From positions 285,995 to 349,994 of the forward strand of contig PAPM01000037.1 of NCBI GenBank assembly GCA_002708905.1: a stretch of DNA of 64,000 nt, written 5' to 3'. The notes beneath the pieces are model-generated. The model searched no databases, was not told the origin of the DNA, and worked only from the letters and a program-made list of their open reading frames with translations. The DNA comes from Pseudomonadales bacterium (GTDB lineage Bacteria; Pseudomonadota; Gammaproteobacteria; Pseudomonadales; Ketobacteraceae). Shown here piece by piece: positions 25,471 through 35,007 of the stretch (positions are counted from its first letter, which is position 1; every line of letters begins with the position of its first letter). The position numbers were made by a program, and so were the translations under genes.

Positions 25471-26700
25471 GTGCGCGAAATATTGTTGATCAACATCTCC
25501 GGGCCGGATAAGCCTGGGGTGACCTCCACCATCACCGACTTACTGGCCCGTTACGATGTTAACGTCCTGGACATCGGTCAGGCCGTCATACATGACACTC
25601 TGACTTTGGGAATGGTGGCCGAAGTTCCGAGTGGATCAGAATCCTCCCCGGTACTGAAAGATGTACTGTTTGCCTGCCATTCCATGGCGATGAGTGTGCG
25701 TTTTGAGCCTATTGCCGAATCCGAATATGAGGGCTGGGTGCAGGGGCAGGGTAAGGACCGTTTTATCGTAACCATACTGGCCCGCAAGATTACCGCCAAA
25801 CACATCGCTGCCGTGACCAGTATTGTGGCCAGCCATGGTCTGAACATCGATCATATCAATCGTTTGTCGGGCCGCATTTCCCTGGGTCAGCAAAGTGCCG
25901 ATCAAAAAGCCTGTGTGGAACTCTCTGTGCGCGGTGCGCCCGGTGACATTGGCCAAATGCGGGCCCAGTTCCTGGCGGCCGCCGGGGATCTCGGTGTGGA
26001 TATTGCGTTCCAGAAAGACAATGCCTATCGCCGCAACCGGCGCCTGGTGTGTTTTGATATGGATTCCACCTTGATCGAAGCGGAAGTCATCGATGAGCTG
26101 GCCAAGGCCGCCGGGGTGGGTGAAGCCGTGTCTGCCATCACGGAACAGGCCATGCGCGGCGAGCTGGATTTTACCCAGAGTTTCCAGCGCCGGGTTGGAC
26201 TCCTAAAGGGGCTGGACGAATCGGTGTTGGAGGGTATTGCCCACACTCTGCCGATCACCGAAGGGGCGGAAGACCTGATTCGGGCTTTGAAGGCGCTGGG
26301 CTACAAGACCGCCATCCTGTCGGGAGGTTTTAACTACTTTGGTCGTTTCCTGCAGCAGAAACTGGGTATCGATTACGTTTATGCCAATGAGCTGGAAATC
26401 AAGGACGGTAAGGTCACCGGTGAAGTGAAGGGCAGGGTGGTGGATGGCCAACGTAAGGCTGAGTTATTGAAGCAGCTCGCTGAGAAGGAGAACCTGAATT
26501 TGCAGCAGGTGATTGCGGTGGGGGATGGGGCCAACGACTTGCCCATGTTGAGCATTGCCGGACTGGGAATTGCGTTTCGTGCCAAGCCCCTGGTGAAGGA
26601 GAGTGCTGAGCATGCGATATCGGAATTGGGACTGGACGGAATTCTCTATCTGCTGGGGGTGCGCGACCGGGACAGTGAAGAGTTGCTGACCAGAGAGTGA
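25471..26700 (+). CDS. serB: phosphoserine phosphatase
   Basis: 409 aa from the GTG at 25471 (AAGGAT just upstream). Two ACT-like regulatory domains fill residues 1-175; the HAD phosphatase domain begins at DMDSTLIEAEVIDELA with nucleophile Asp196 and Asp198, and ends with GDGANDLPML. It makes L-serine from phosphoserine in the cytoplasm. The double-ACT layout is the longer type found in Pseudomonas, longer than E. coli SerB. A strong hairpin follows, shared with the convergent Ig-domain gene. Confidence 0.96.
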   Translation: MREILLINISGPDKPGVTSTITDLLARYDVNVLDIGQAVIHDTLTLGMVAEVPSGSESSPVLKDVLFACHSMAMSVRFEPIAESEYEGWVQGQGKDRFIVTILARKITAKHIAAVTSIVASHGLNIDHINRLSGRISLGQQSADQKACVELSVRGAPGDIGQMRAQFLAAAGDLGVDIAFQKDNAYRRNRRLVCFDMDSTLIEAEVIDELAKAAGVGEAVSAITEQAMRGELDFTQSFQRRVGLLKGLDESVLEGIAHTLPITEGAEDLIRALKALGYKTAILSGGFNYFGRFLQQKLGIDYVYANELEIKDGKVTGEVKGRVVDGQRKAELLKQLAEKENLNLQQVIAVGDGANDLPMLSIAGLGIAFRAKPLVKESAEHAISELGLDGILYLLGVRDRDSEELLTRE

Positions 26701-26707
26701 GTTCCTG

Positions 26708-26752
26708 CCAACCGCCCCCTGAAGCCAGCGTATTCGCTAAGGGGGCGGTTGG
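26708..26752. terminator. bidirectional hairpin after serB and the Ig-domain gene
   Basis: CCAACCGCCCCCT (26708-26720) is exactly complementary to AGGGGGCGGTTGG (26740-26752); the 19-base loop holds a small inner stem AGCG/CGCT. It lies between the two convergent stops. No strong U-tract is present on either side, so it may rely on the long GC stem. Confidence 0.65.
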
Positions 26753-26763
26753 AAGTTCAGAAA

Positions 26764-29502
26764 TTACAGAATGGTGATTGGTACAGGACTGGACATGGTG
26801 CTTTCCAGTCCACTGTTGTCTACAGTGGTGAGTCTGAAGTAGTACACGCCTGGCGCCAGACCAGTAACCTGCGCAGAGGTGGTGGAGGTGCTTTTCACCT
26901 GATCGTAACTGCCTTCCAGTTGGCTTGATACGTATATGTTGTAGCCCTGGATGTCACCCTTCGCCAAGGTTTCTCCATTAGCGCGGTACTGGGGCACGTT
27001 CCAGCTCAGCATGACTGAACCGGTAGCGTCGGCGAGAATGGTGATATCGGCTACGTTCGAGGTAGCTGATGAGCCTTCGTTACTTACTACGCAATAGTAG
27101 CTACCCGAGTCAGTAGCGGTGCCGGAGGGAATGACCAAATCGGTTACTGAATTGGTGGTGATCAGTAAAGTGTTGTCTTTGTAGCACTGATAGGTGATGG
27201 GCAGAGCGCCAGAGGCCTCCACGTCCAATACGATGTTGCCGCCCAGCTGCAGAATCTGGTTGGAGGGCTGTTTGGTTATACGAACTTTTTCCAGTACTTC
27301 AACTGCAATCGTGTCGCAGGTAACCGAATTTACCGAATTGCTTACTACACAGTGATAGTCGCCTGCCTGGCTCATGACTAACGGCGACAGCGTCAAGGTG
27401 TTGCCTGTGTCGGCCAATACTGATCCGTTATGATACCACTGAACCCGGGTGTCACTGCCGCCGCTGTGGCCTACAGTCAGGCTGATGGTATCGTCTTCAT
27501 AAGCGCTGGCAGCCTGTGGTTGTTGCAGGATGGTGATCTTGCCGTTAACGGACACAGTGAAATCGGCGCAAACTGCACTGCTGTTATTGTTCCACACCCG
27601 GCAGCTATAAGTGCCGGTATCTTCCGAGGTCAAGTTTGTTAAGGTTAGTACGGCTGCATTATTGATTAAGTTTGTTCCGTCTTTAAGCCATTTATACGTA
27701 AGGTTTTCACCAGTGGCCTGCACCGTTAAGGTGAGGTCGCTGCCCTCGTTGACAGTGGTGTCTTTGGGTTGGTTGAGGATGGTCACTGACTGGCTTACAG
27801 TAACCGTAGCAACATCACATTCCAATGAGCCCAGCTCGTTCTTCACCAGACACTGATAATCTCCCGCCTGATCCAAAGTGATGTTGTTCAGTGCCAGAGT
27901 ATTGCCGGTGCCCACCAGGGCGTTGTTGTGATACCACTCAACGGACGGCGTAGGATCACCGCCGGCGTCGACGCTCAGGGAGACACTGCCACCTTCATAA
28001 GTCGTCTGGGAAACAGGCTGTTTGATGATGCTGATGGGGGAAAGAATATTCAGGGAGAAGCTTGAACATCTAGCGCTGCTGCCCGCGTTGAACACGCGAC
28101 AGCTATAGGTGGCCTCATCAAGCTCGCGTACTGAGGCGAAACTCAGGGTGTCACCGCTACCGGTAATCACCTGTCCATTTTTGCTCCATTCATACTGCAG
28201 GTTATCGCCGCTGGCGCTGACTTTGAATGTGACGCTGTCACCGACCTGGGCGGTTTGGCTTTGGGGAGATTGGGTAAGGGTGGCGCTGTTCAATACGGTT
28301 ACAGCGGCGCTGTTGCTGACGTCGCTGGCGCCTGCGTTACTAACCACACAACGATATTGTCCAGCCGTGCCGGAGGAAACGGAGGAAAAACTCAGCTGGG
28401 CGGAAGTAGCGCCGCTGAGGTTTTGCCAAGTGCTGCCGCTAAGCTTTTGCCACTGGTAGCTGATGGGGGCATCGCCACTGGCGGCAATTCTCAAAGCGCC
28501 GGACTGGCCTGTATAGAGCGTAGTGTCTTTGGGGTTCACAGTGACGACAGCGGGTCCAATCAGGGAGAGTGCAGCGCTGTTGGAACTGGCGGTGATGCCG
28601 TCCCCATTGACGATGACAACGCTGTAAAGGTTGGCATCAGCGGGGCTGACGTTGAGCACACTCAATCTTGCCGTATTGGCGCCCTGGAACTTGCTGCCAT
28701 CGCTGATGGGTGAGCCAGCCTTTAACCACTGGTAGCTGAGGGTACCGTAACCGGAGGCCTCCACCGCAAAGCTAGCATTATCACCTGCCGCAACCAGCTG
28801 ATCTGCAGGTTGCGTAGCTATACTGATGACGCTTTTCAGGTTGATGCGGGATGTTCTTGATGTTTTTTGTCCGCCATCGTTCTTCACTTTTACGCGGTAT
28901 TGTTTGGTCGTGCTGGTATCCACGTTCTCCACGACCAAGGTATCCGTAGTGGTATCCAAGGTTTTCCAACCGGTAAGGCTGCGTGCCTGCCACTGGTATT
29001 CGATGTTGTCACCGGTGGCGTCCACAGAGAACACGGCAGTTTCACCGGGATAAATAGTGACATCCTGAGGTTCGCCGGTGATTTCCGGCAACTCATTTAC
29101 GTACAGTTTTGCAGCGGATGAGGTCTCGGTGCTGCTGTTGCTGACTTTTACTTTATAGGTACCGGCATCTGCAGTGCCTGCGATCACAAAACTCAGGCTG
29201 GCTGATGTGGCCCCTGCAATGGGTGACCCATTATGGAACCATTGATAGGACAGCTTCGAACCGCTGCTGGCGGTCACGCTGAAAGTGGCGGATTGACCGG
29301 CATAGCCAACTAGGTCGGTGGGCGCAGAGTTGATTCTGATCGGTTCAAAGGCGGGCTCTGCGACAGTGGTCTCATCGCCGGAAACCTGATCGACGTCGGA
29401 GTCAGTCGCACCCTTTCCTCCCAGGTCTTTACAGCCCGGTATCAGCGGCAAACTGAATGCTACCAACAAAGCCAACAGTGCTTTTTTGTGCAAAGTCATC
29501 AT
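26764..29502 (-). CDS. large lipoprotein with nine Ig-like domains and a C-terminal Fn3-like domain
   Basis: 912 aa. A lipoprotein signal ends in LIPGC (Cys24), followed by an acidic linker. Nine Ig-like domains follow, each opening with a xxQPxD/S...GxxxxFxV strand and a later YxWxxxG core (starts near residues 56, 137, 228, 317, 408, 493, 580, 667, 757). The last about 85 residues form an Fn3-like domain (SWNVPQYRANGETLAKG... YYFRLTTVDNSGLES). Domains 5-8 carry a repeated C-X10-C pattern in the last two strands. It should be an outer-membrane surface or periplasmic binding protein, perhaps for sugars or adhesion. A shorter paralogue lies head to head. Confidence 0.87.
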   Translation of the reverse strand: MMTLHKKALLALLVAFSLPLIPGCKDLGGKGATDSDVDQVSGDETTVAEPAFEPIRINSAPTDLVGYAGQSATFSVTASSGSKLSYQWFHNGSPIAGATSASLSFVIAGTADAGTYKVKVSNSSTETSSAAKLYVNELPEITGEPQDVTIYPGETAVFSVDATGDNIEYQWQARSLTGWKTLDTTTDTLVVENVDTSTTKQYRVKVKNDGGQKTSRTSRINLKSVISIATQPADQLVAAGDNASFAVEASGYGTLSYQWLKAGSPISDGSKFQGANTARLSVLNVSPADANLYSVVIVNGDGITASSNSAALSLIGPAVVTVNPKDTTLYTGQSGALRIAASGDAPISYQWQKLSGSTWQNLSGATSAQLSFSSVSSGTAGQYRCVVSNAGASDVSNSAAVTVLNSATLTQSPQSQTAQVGDSVTFKVSASGDNLQYEWSKNGQVITGSGDTLSFASVRELDEATYSCRVFNAGSSARCSSFSLNILSPISIIKQPVSQTTYEGGSVSLSVDAGGDPTPSVEWYHNNALVGTGNTLALNNITLDQAGDYQCLVKNELGSLECDVATVTVSQSVTILNQPKDTTVNEGSDLTLTVQATGENLTYKWLKDGTNLINNAAVLTLTNLTSEDTGTYSCRVWNNNSSAVCADFTVSVNGKITILQQPQAASAYEDDTISLTVGHSGGSDTRVQWYHNGSVLADTGNTLTLSPLVMSQAGDYHCVVSNSVNSVTCDTIAVEVLEKVRITKQPSNQILQLGGNIVLDVEASGALPITYQCYKDNTLLITTNSVTDLVIPSGTATDSGSYYCVVSNEGSSATSNVADITILADATGSVMLSWNVPQYRANGETLAKGDIQGYNIYVSSQLEGSYDQVKSTSTTSAQVTGLAPGVYYFRLTTVDNSGLESTMSSPVPITIL

Positions 29503-30007
29503 CGATATTAATCGGTCTATAAAGCTAGGCGAATTGAAAGTTCTAAATTTTTTATTAGCCGGGTAATGTTCCCAGAAAGAGTCAGGTCAAATGTTGAAAG
29601 TGATCACAAAGTTTGAGAGAAAGTGCCTGATTTTTTGTACAAAATTTCCGTTTGGTTAAAATATGATCTATGGGGGCCGCATCTAATTTTGGTCGCCCAA
29701 AAAATGATCTGATCAATTTTTGTTCTTGTTTCCCTGTTCATGACTGAACTTTGATGCTTATTCCGCTACGGGCCTTCTTCCTGGGTTTTTTTTGTTCGAT
29801 GCCTGCGAGCTGCTGCGAGGTGGTTGGGAACTGTACCCTGGAAACCGTACTTTGTACTCTCTCAGTGTGTGACTTCTTGCTCAGATTTGTGGATTGGGTT
29901 GGCAGGGTTTTCCTTGGTGTGAACTGGCCCACACGAGACTTCCCGGGGTTGTTCTAGTCTAGTCCTTGTAAGTTGATTAGCCCGTTCTCAGCAAAGGTAC
30001 TGCACTA
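29503..30007. other. 505-bp intergenic region between the two Ig-domain lipoprotein genes
   Basis: No convincing gene is present. The region is AT-rich in its middle and should hold the two divergent promoters; I cannot place -35/-10 boxes with confidence. A palindrome-like stretch at 29699-29721 (AAAAAATGATC / GATCAATTTTT arms) and a GTGATCAC palindrome near 29598 could be operator sites. A poorly supported 68-codon frame at 29751-29957 on the plus strand has no clear ribosome site and is not called. Confidence 0.6.
29699..29721. promoter_or_regulatory. AT-rich imperfect palindrome in the Ig-gene intergenic region
   Basis: A-rich left and T-rich right arms flank TGATC/GATCA with one mismatch per arm. 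It is roughly central in the divergent intergenic region, a plausible place for a shared regulator. It could also be a weak terminator of upstream minus transcription. Function not shown. Confidence 0.3.
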
Positions 30008-30991
30008 ATGTCAGTTTTAAATGCTTCCCTGAATCTGTTTTCACACAAAGTGCTGGCCAGTCTGTTAATGGCACTGGCCTTGGTGTTGTCCGGTTGTGGC
30101 GGCGGTGCTCAGACGCATGAAAGCAACGCGCAGATTGAAAGTGATGCTACCGGTGGAACGGACGAAACCGGTGGCGGTAGCCAGGACCCGATAGATGAGC
30201 CGGCAACACCTGCCGTGCTGAATCTCGTTTCCCAGCCCAGTAGTGCCAGCATCGCCGAAGGCGAGTCCCACACGTTTGTGGTTTTGGTGGAGCACGAAAA
30301 CCCCATAACGGTCACATGGTCTTTCAATGGCTCAGTCGTACAGCGCTCTTCCAGCACCAGTCTTACTGCCAGTGAGGCAGGTACCTACCGCTGCTCAGTG
30401 ACTGACGGTACCACCAATGTCCGCTGCGATTCCTTTACTCTGACCCTGACAGCAGAGCAATATTTAACAATTGATAGTCAGCCTCTTAATCAGATGGTGA
30501 ACGAGGGTGTGAACGTCACTATGTCTGTTGGCGCGACCGGTAGTGGCAACCTTAGCTATCAGTGGTATTTCAATGGCGCCTCCATCGCTGGAGCCACTTC
30601 CGCCATCCTGGAGCTGGACTCCGTAACCGTTGCGGATGACGGAGAGTATTATGTGGTGGTGAGTAATGCCAGCGGCAGCACTACGTCTTCTACTGCATCC
30701 TTGAATGTGGCAGCCAGCAGCGTGCAGGGCCGGGCCTTGATTACTTGGAACCGTCCGCTGATGCGAGCCGACGACAGTAGCCTGACTGATTCAGAAATTC
30801 AGTCCTACGAAATTTATCATTCCGACAGTGCTAACGGCACCATGGAACGCATCGATACAGTGGATGCTGTATACCTGGATTACACTGCCACAGGCTTGGC
30901 TCAGGGCACTCATTATTTCAGCCTGGTGACGGTGGATACGTCCGGCCTGAAAAGCTCCCTGTCCGATCCGGTGAGTGTGACGATCAACTGA
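30008..30991 (+). CDS. lipoprotein with two Ig-like domains and an Fn3-like domain
   Basis: 327 aa. The signal peptide ends at LSGC with Cys30, followed by an acidic Gly/Asp linker. Two Ig-like domains (about residues 75-155 and 157-237) and an Fn3-like C-terminus (YEIYHSDSANGTMERI...SLVTVDTSGLKSSLSDPV) match the large divergent neighbour in order and style; SYQWYFNGASIAGATSAIL nearly repeats SYQWFHNGSPIAGATSASL of the neighbour. The first Ig domain has the same C-X10-C feature. Likely an outer-membrane-anchored surface protein. A perfect palindromic terminator follows. Confidence 0.85.
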   Translation: MSVLNASLNLFSHKVLASLLMALALVLSGCGGGAQTHESNAQIESDATGGTDETGGGSQDPIDEPATPAVLNLVSQPSSASIAEGESHTFVVLVEHENPITVTWSFNGSVVQRSSSTSLTASEAGTYRCSVTDGTTNVRCDSFTLTLTAEQYLTIDSQPLNQMVNEGVNVTMSVGATGSGNLSYQWYFNGASIAGATSAILELDSVTVADDGEYYVVVSNASGSTTSSTASLNVAASSVQGRALITWNRPLMRADDSSLTDSEIQSYEIYHSDSANGTMERIDTVDAVYLDYTATGLAQGTHYFSLVTVDTSGLKSSLSDPVSVTIN

Positions 30992-31011
30992 TCCTGAGTT
31001 TACACTTACCT

Positions 31012-31039
31012 AATAAAACGGGCCGCGGCCCGTTTTATT
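31012..31039. terminator. palindromic bidirectional terminator
   Basis: AATAAAACGGGCCG is followed immediately by its exact reverse complement ending in CCCGTTTTATT, a 14-bp arm with the A/T tract inside the stem on each strand. It sits between the plus-strand Ig gene and the minus-strand flavoprotein gene, so it can stop both. Confidence 0.85.
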
Positions 31040-31064
31040 GGTTGGATTCTGCTCCGGGATTGGG

Positions 31065-32171
31065 TTAGTTACAAATGAGCTGTGTCACCCGTTCTGCAAT
31101 TGCCATGGCAGCAGTCAGCCCGGGTGATTCAATACCGAACAGGTTTATCAGGCCGTTGCTATGGTTTTGAATGATGAAGTCTCTAGCGGATTCTCCTGGT
31201 GCCTGAATCTTGGGTCGAATACCCGCATAGGCTGGAGCCAGCTTGTTCGCATCCACAGCGGGGAAGTAGTGCTGAATCGCGGTTATAAAATGAGCCTTGC
31301 GGTCATCAGGGATAAGGTAATTCTCGGTTTCCACATATTCCGTATCCGGTCCGAAGCGGGCCTGTCCTGACAGGTCGACCGTGGCATGGATACCCAAGCC
31401 GATGGTATTCGGGTCCGGCAGGGGGTAGATCAAATGGGCGAATGGCGACTGTCCGCTGAGGGAGAAGTAACAACCTTTGCACAGGTGTAAAGCCGGAATG
31501 CTGTGCCGCGAGCTGCCCTCGATGCGGGCGGCTACTGCTTGCGCTTGTAGACCTGCTGCGTTGACGAAGTGGCCGCAGTGGAATGCATAGGGTTCCCCCA
31601 CACTGCGCACTTCCACCCTGAACCCGGTGTTAGTTTGTTGCGCACTCAGAAACTCCGTATTCAGGCACAGGGTTCCCCGTTCCGCTTCCAGGTCCAGCAG
31701 CAGGCTGGTCATCAGGGCGTGGCTGTCGATGATGCCGGTGGAGGGTGATAGCAGCGCAAGCTGGGCCCTTACCTGGGGCTCCATGGTGCTTAATCGTTTT
31801 GAGTCGATCCACTCCAGATCCAGAACGCCGTTATCCATTGCCCTGGACTCCAGGGCTGCCAGCTGTTCGACCTGATCATGGCTGGTGGCAACAATCAGTT
31901 TGCCGAGGCGGCGATGAGGAATGCCCTTGCGATCGCAGTATTCATATAGAAGGTGCTTACCCTCTACGCAGAGTTGCGCCTTCAACGAATTGGTAGGGTA
32001 ATAGATGCCGGCGTGGATGACTTCGCTGTTGCGACTGCTGATACCGGCGCCGTATGTCTTGGTTGTTTCCAAAACAAGGGTGGAGTAGCCCCGCATGGCC
32101 AGCGCCCGTGCGCAGGCGAGCCCCACCACGCCGGCTCCGACGATACAGCAGTCAAAGTGGTCAACGGCCAC
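31065..32171 (-). CDS. FAD-dependent oxidoreductase, L-2-hydroxyglutarate oxidase-like
   Basis: 368 aa. The N-terminal Rossmann motif GAGVVGLACARALA and SSRNSEVIHAGIYYP (the block after the FAD site) match the LhgO/DAO family; the C-terminal LFGIESPGLTAAMAIAE is the second FAD-contact block. LhgO oxidises L-2-hydroxyglutarate to 2-oxoglutarate, passing electrons to quinone; other DAO-type reactions are possible. It is the third gene of efp-epmA-this, following epmA by 11 bases, so it may be co-transcribed with the EF-P genes. Confidence 0.87.
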   Translation of the reverse strand: MAVDHFDCCIVGAGVVGLACARALAMRGYSTLVLETTKTYGAGISSRNSEVIHAGIYYPTNSLKAQLCVEGKHLLYEYCDRKGIPHRRLGKLIVATSHDQVEQLAALESRAMDNGVLDLEWIDSKRLSTMEPQVRAQLALLSPSTGIIDSHALMTSLLLDLEAERGTLCLNTEFLSAQQTNTGFRVEVRSVGEPYAFHCGHFVNAAGLQAQAVAARIEGSSRHSIPALHLCKGCYFSLSGQSPFAHLIYPLPDPNTIGLGIHATVDLSGQARFGPDTEYVETENYLIPDDRKAHFITAIQHYFPAVDANKLAPAYAGIRPKIQAPGESARDFIIQNHSNGLINLFGIESPGLTAAMAIAERVTQLICN

Positions 32172-32182
32172 ACTAAGGTTCC

Positions 32183-33142
32183 TCAGGCGCGATCAATGGG
32201 AAAGCTGAGAATATCCTGAATGCGCTCGCAGTTCAGCAGTACCATCAATAATCGATCCAGACCCAGTGCCACGCCAGCGCTTTCCGGAAAGCCGTGTTGC
32301 AGGGCGGATACCAGTTCTGATGGGTAGGGAACCGTGGGCAAGCCGTTTGTCTGCCGGTGGTGCAGGTCGGCCTTGAAGCGGGTCGCCTGTTCCGCCGCGT
32401 CCACCAGCTCCTGATAGCCGTTGGCGATTTCCACGCCGCCCAGGTAGAGCTCTGCCCGCAGTGCCACAGGAGTGCCGTCAGCGGCGGTACCCGCCTGTGC
32501 CAGGCTGGCTTTGCTGGTGGGGAACTCAGTCAGGAAAACCCCGTTTCTGGGGAGTTGAGGTTCCACCAGGTGGCTGCTGATCAGATCCAGCAGGCCATCC
32601 CGGTCCAGGCCGTCGAAGTCTCCGCTAATGCGGGCATTGGCAAGGTTCATCAGTTCAGGCTGAGACGCATGGTGCGGATTCAGGCCCACCGCGTCTTCAA
32701 ATGCCTGGCGGTAAGTCTGGCGGGGGAACGGTTCCCAGTTATGGCCAAACGCGGAGGCTGCATTCAGTACCAGGGCTTCCACTTCATCCATGAGTTGTGC
32801 AAGGTGCCAATCCGGCCGGTACCACTCCAGCATGGTGAACTCCGGATTGTGCTGGCGGCTATTTTCCTCGTGGCGAAAGGCTTTGCCTATCTGGTAGATG
32901 GGCCCGCAACCTGCAGCCAGCAGGCGTTTCATACAGAATTCGGGGGATGTCTGCAGGAAGTAGTCACGGCCGTTGGCTTGTGTCCGCCAACTGCTCAGGT
33001 GGGGATCGGTGGCTGTGCTGGAGCACAGTAACGGGGTTTCCACTTCCATAACGTCGCGGCGGGCGAAAAAATCACGGATCAGGCGGTTTAGTTTGGCACG
33101 TGCAGCCAGATGGCTGATGGGGGCGCTGGGTTGCCAGGTCAT
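32183..33142 (-). CDS. epmA: EF-P lysine beta-lysyltransferase (class II LysRS paralogue)
   Basis: 319 aa, the length of EpmA (GenX/PoxA). It is a lysyl-tRNA synthetase catalytic core without the anticodon-binding domain. Class II motifs are seen: VMEVETPLL (motif 1 region), FRHEENSRQHNPEFTMLEWY (motif 2), and GVALGLDRLLMVLL (motif 3). It attaches beta-lysine to Lys34 of EF-P. It lies just downstream of efp, with epmB divergent. Confidence 0.96.
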   Translation of the reverse strand: MTWQPSAPISHLAARAKLNRLIRDFFARRDVMEVETPLLCSSTATDPHLSSWRTQANGRDYFLQTSPEFCMKRLLAAGCGPIYQIGKAFRHEENSRQHNPEFTMLEWYRPDWHLAQLMDEVEALVLNAASAFGHNWEPFPRQTYRQAFEDAVGLNPHHASQPELMNLANARISGDFDGLDRDGLLDLISSHLVEPQLPRNGVFLTEFPTSKASLAQAGTAADGTPVALRAELYLGGVEIANGYQELVDAAEQATRFKADLHHRQTNGLPTVPYPSELVSALQHGFPESAGVALGLDRLLMVLLNCERIQDILSFPIDRA

Positions 33143-33168
33143 GTTGCTAACTGCTTGGGGAAAGTCAT

Positions 33169-33191
33169 GCTGCCCGGATGTGCCGGGCAGC
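33169..33191 (-). terminator. hairpin between efp and epmA
   Basis: GCTGCCCGG (33169-33177) pairs perfectly with CCGGGCAGC (33183-33191) around a 5-base loop, just after the efp stop and before the epmA start. Only a short T stretch follows on the minus strand, so it may be a partial terminator that lowers epmA expression relative to efp. Confidence 0.5.
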
Positions 33192-33205
33192 GAAAGATGT
33201 TGGGG

Positions 33206-33769
33206 TCAGGCGCGGGACACGTATTCGCCGCTGCGGGTGTCGACCTTGATTACGTCGCCCTGATTCACAAACAATGGCACGCGAACGACGGCACCGGTGG
33301 TCAGGGTGGCGGGCTTGGAGCCGCCGTTGGCGGTGTCACCCTTCAGGCCTGGATCTGTCTCAATGATCTCCAGTTCGACGAAGTTCGGTGCAGTTACCGC
33401 CAGTGGAGAGCCGTTCCACAGGGTCACCGTGCAGACGTCTTCCTCTTTCAGCCACTTGGCTGCTTCCCCCACGGCAGTGGCATCGGCAGCCTGCTGCTCA
33501 AAGCTCTGCTGGTCCATGAAGTGCCAGAATTCGCCGTCGTTGTAAAGATATTGCAGATCCACGTCCATGATGTCGGCGCCTTCTACGGAGTCTCCGGACT
33601 TGAAGGTGCGTTCCCAGGTTTTACCGGTTTTCAGATTGCGCAGTTTTACGCGGTTGAAGGCTTGGCCTTTGCCGGGTTTTACCACTTCGTTTTCGACGAT
33701 GGAGCACGGGTCCCCATCCAACATCACTTTAAGACCCAAGCGGAATTCGTTGGTAGAATAGTTGGCCAT
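33206..33769 (-). CDS. efp: translation elongation factor P
   Basis: 187 aa. The N-terminal KOW-like domain holds Lys34 in [17 protein letters not shown], the residue beta-lysylated by EpmA; two OB-fold domains follow, with the last ending [17 protein letters not shown] (the EF-P signature). EF-P relieves ribosome stalling at polyproline. It is divergent from epmB with a 54-bp gap. Confidence 0.98.
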   Translation of the reverse strand: MANYSTNEFRLGLKVMLDGDPCSIVENEVVKPGKGQAFNRVKLRNLKTGKTWERTFKSGDSVEGADIMDVDLQYLYNDGEFWHFMDQQSFEQQAADATAVGEAAKWLKEEDVCTVTLWNGSPLAVTAPNFVELEIIETDPGLKGDTANGGSKPATLTTGAVVRVPLFVNQGDVIKVDTRSGEYVSRA

Positions 33770-33824
33770 TGATCAACACCTGTTTTCTTGAAAATTTGCA
33801 GTACCCGTTACGGGAAAGGCGCTA

Positions 33825-34844
33825 ATGATAACTCGAACTGCCCCAAGTTGGCATACTGAAGACTGGCAAATTCTGCTTTCCGGCAGTATTCGCTGCCCGG
33901 AAGCCCTGTGGAAGCGCCTGGAGTTGCCTCTGGACAGCCTGCCGGCCGGCCTGAAAGGGCATCAGGCCTTTCCCTTGAGAGTGCCCGAACCCTATTTGGA
34001 TAAAATTCTGCCTGGTCGGTTGGATGACCCCTTGCTCAGACAGGTCATACCGGTGGCGGCGGAAACCGATCAGGTGGCCGGATATGTGGCGGACCCCCTG
34101 GGTGAACTTGGCAGTAATCCGCAAAGTGGACTGTTGCACAAGTACCACAGCCGGGTGCTGCTGGTATTGAGTGGTGCCTGTGCCATTAATTGCCGGTATT
34201 GTTTTCGCCGTCACTTTCCCTATGAGGACAACCGCCTTTCCACTGCCGAATTCGCTCAGGTTGAGACGTATTTACGTGAGCATCCTGAGGTCAATGAAGT
34301 GATTCTGAGTGGTGGCGATCCTTTGGTGGTCAGTAATGCCCGGCTGGCCAATCTATTGAATATTATTGAAAAAGTGCCGACTGTGCGGCGCTTGCGCATT
34401 CACACCCGGGTGCCGGTGGTGATTCCCCAGCGGATTGATGCCGGTCTGCTTGAGATCCTGGGTAATACTCGCCTGGATACGGTTTTGGTGACGCACAGCA
34501 ATCATCCCCGCGAGCTGGATAGCGTATTTGACGCCGCCATGGGGGCCCTGCGCCAGGCCGGCGTGCATCTGCTGAATCAGGCGGTGCTGCTACGGGGCGT
34601 GAACGACGATGGCCAGGTGCTGGTGGCGTTGAGTGAGCGCCTGTTTCACAGCGGAATCCTGCCGTATTACCTGCACTTACTCGATCCGGTGGCCGGTGCC
34701 CATCATTTCGACGTGCCGGAAGCGGAGGCGCGGGCATTGATGGCTCACCTGCACCGCTACCTGCCCGGTTTCCTGATACCCCGCTTAGTGAGGGAGATTT
34801 CAGGAAAGCCCGGCAAGACCCTGATAGATTTGCATTTATCCTGA
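33825..34844 (+). CDS. epmB: EF-P-modifying lysine 2,3-aminomutase
   Basis: 339 aa. A radical-SAM enzyme with the canonical CX3CX2C at Cys119, Cys123 and Cys126 (CAINCRYCFRRHFPYE), and a downstream VILSGGDPL block. It converts (S)-alpha-lysine to (R)-beta-lysine for EpmA. It is divergent from efp, so all three modification partners are in one 3-kb region. The EF-P hydroxylase EpmC is not seen here. Confidence 0.96.
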   Translation: MITRTAPSWHTEDWQILLSGSIRCPEALWKRLELPLDSLPAGLKGHQAFPLRVPEPYLDKILPGRLDDPLLRQVIPVAAETDQVAGYVADPLGELGSNPQSGLLHKYHSRVLLVLSGACAINCRYCFRRHFPYEDNRLSTAEFAQVETYLREHPEVNEVILSGGDPLVVSNARLANLLNIIEKVPTVRRLRIHTRVPVVIPQRIDAGLLEILGNTRLDTVLVTHSNHPRELDSVFDAAMGALRQAGVHLLNQAVLLRGVNDDGQVLVALSERLFHSGILPYYLHLLDPVAGAHHFDVPEAEARALMAHLHRYLPGFLIPRLVREISGKPGKTLIDLHLS

Positions 34845-35007
34845 TGTGTTAATCGTAATCAATGTTTGCGCATCCTGTGCAAAGTCTGCCTATACTTACT
34901 AGTAAGGGATTCTCCCCACAGGTCTGAGGCCCCTTTCATTGAGCTACATGCCTTAAGCTATACAGGCATGCCGCAGACAGAATGTAGTGAAGCAACGGGA
35001 AAATTGA

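Noticed and set aside
29751..29957. 68-codon open frame between the Ig-domain genes
   Set aside because: No ribosome site, unusual composition and no recognisable product; likely chance.
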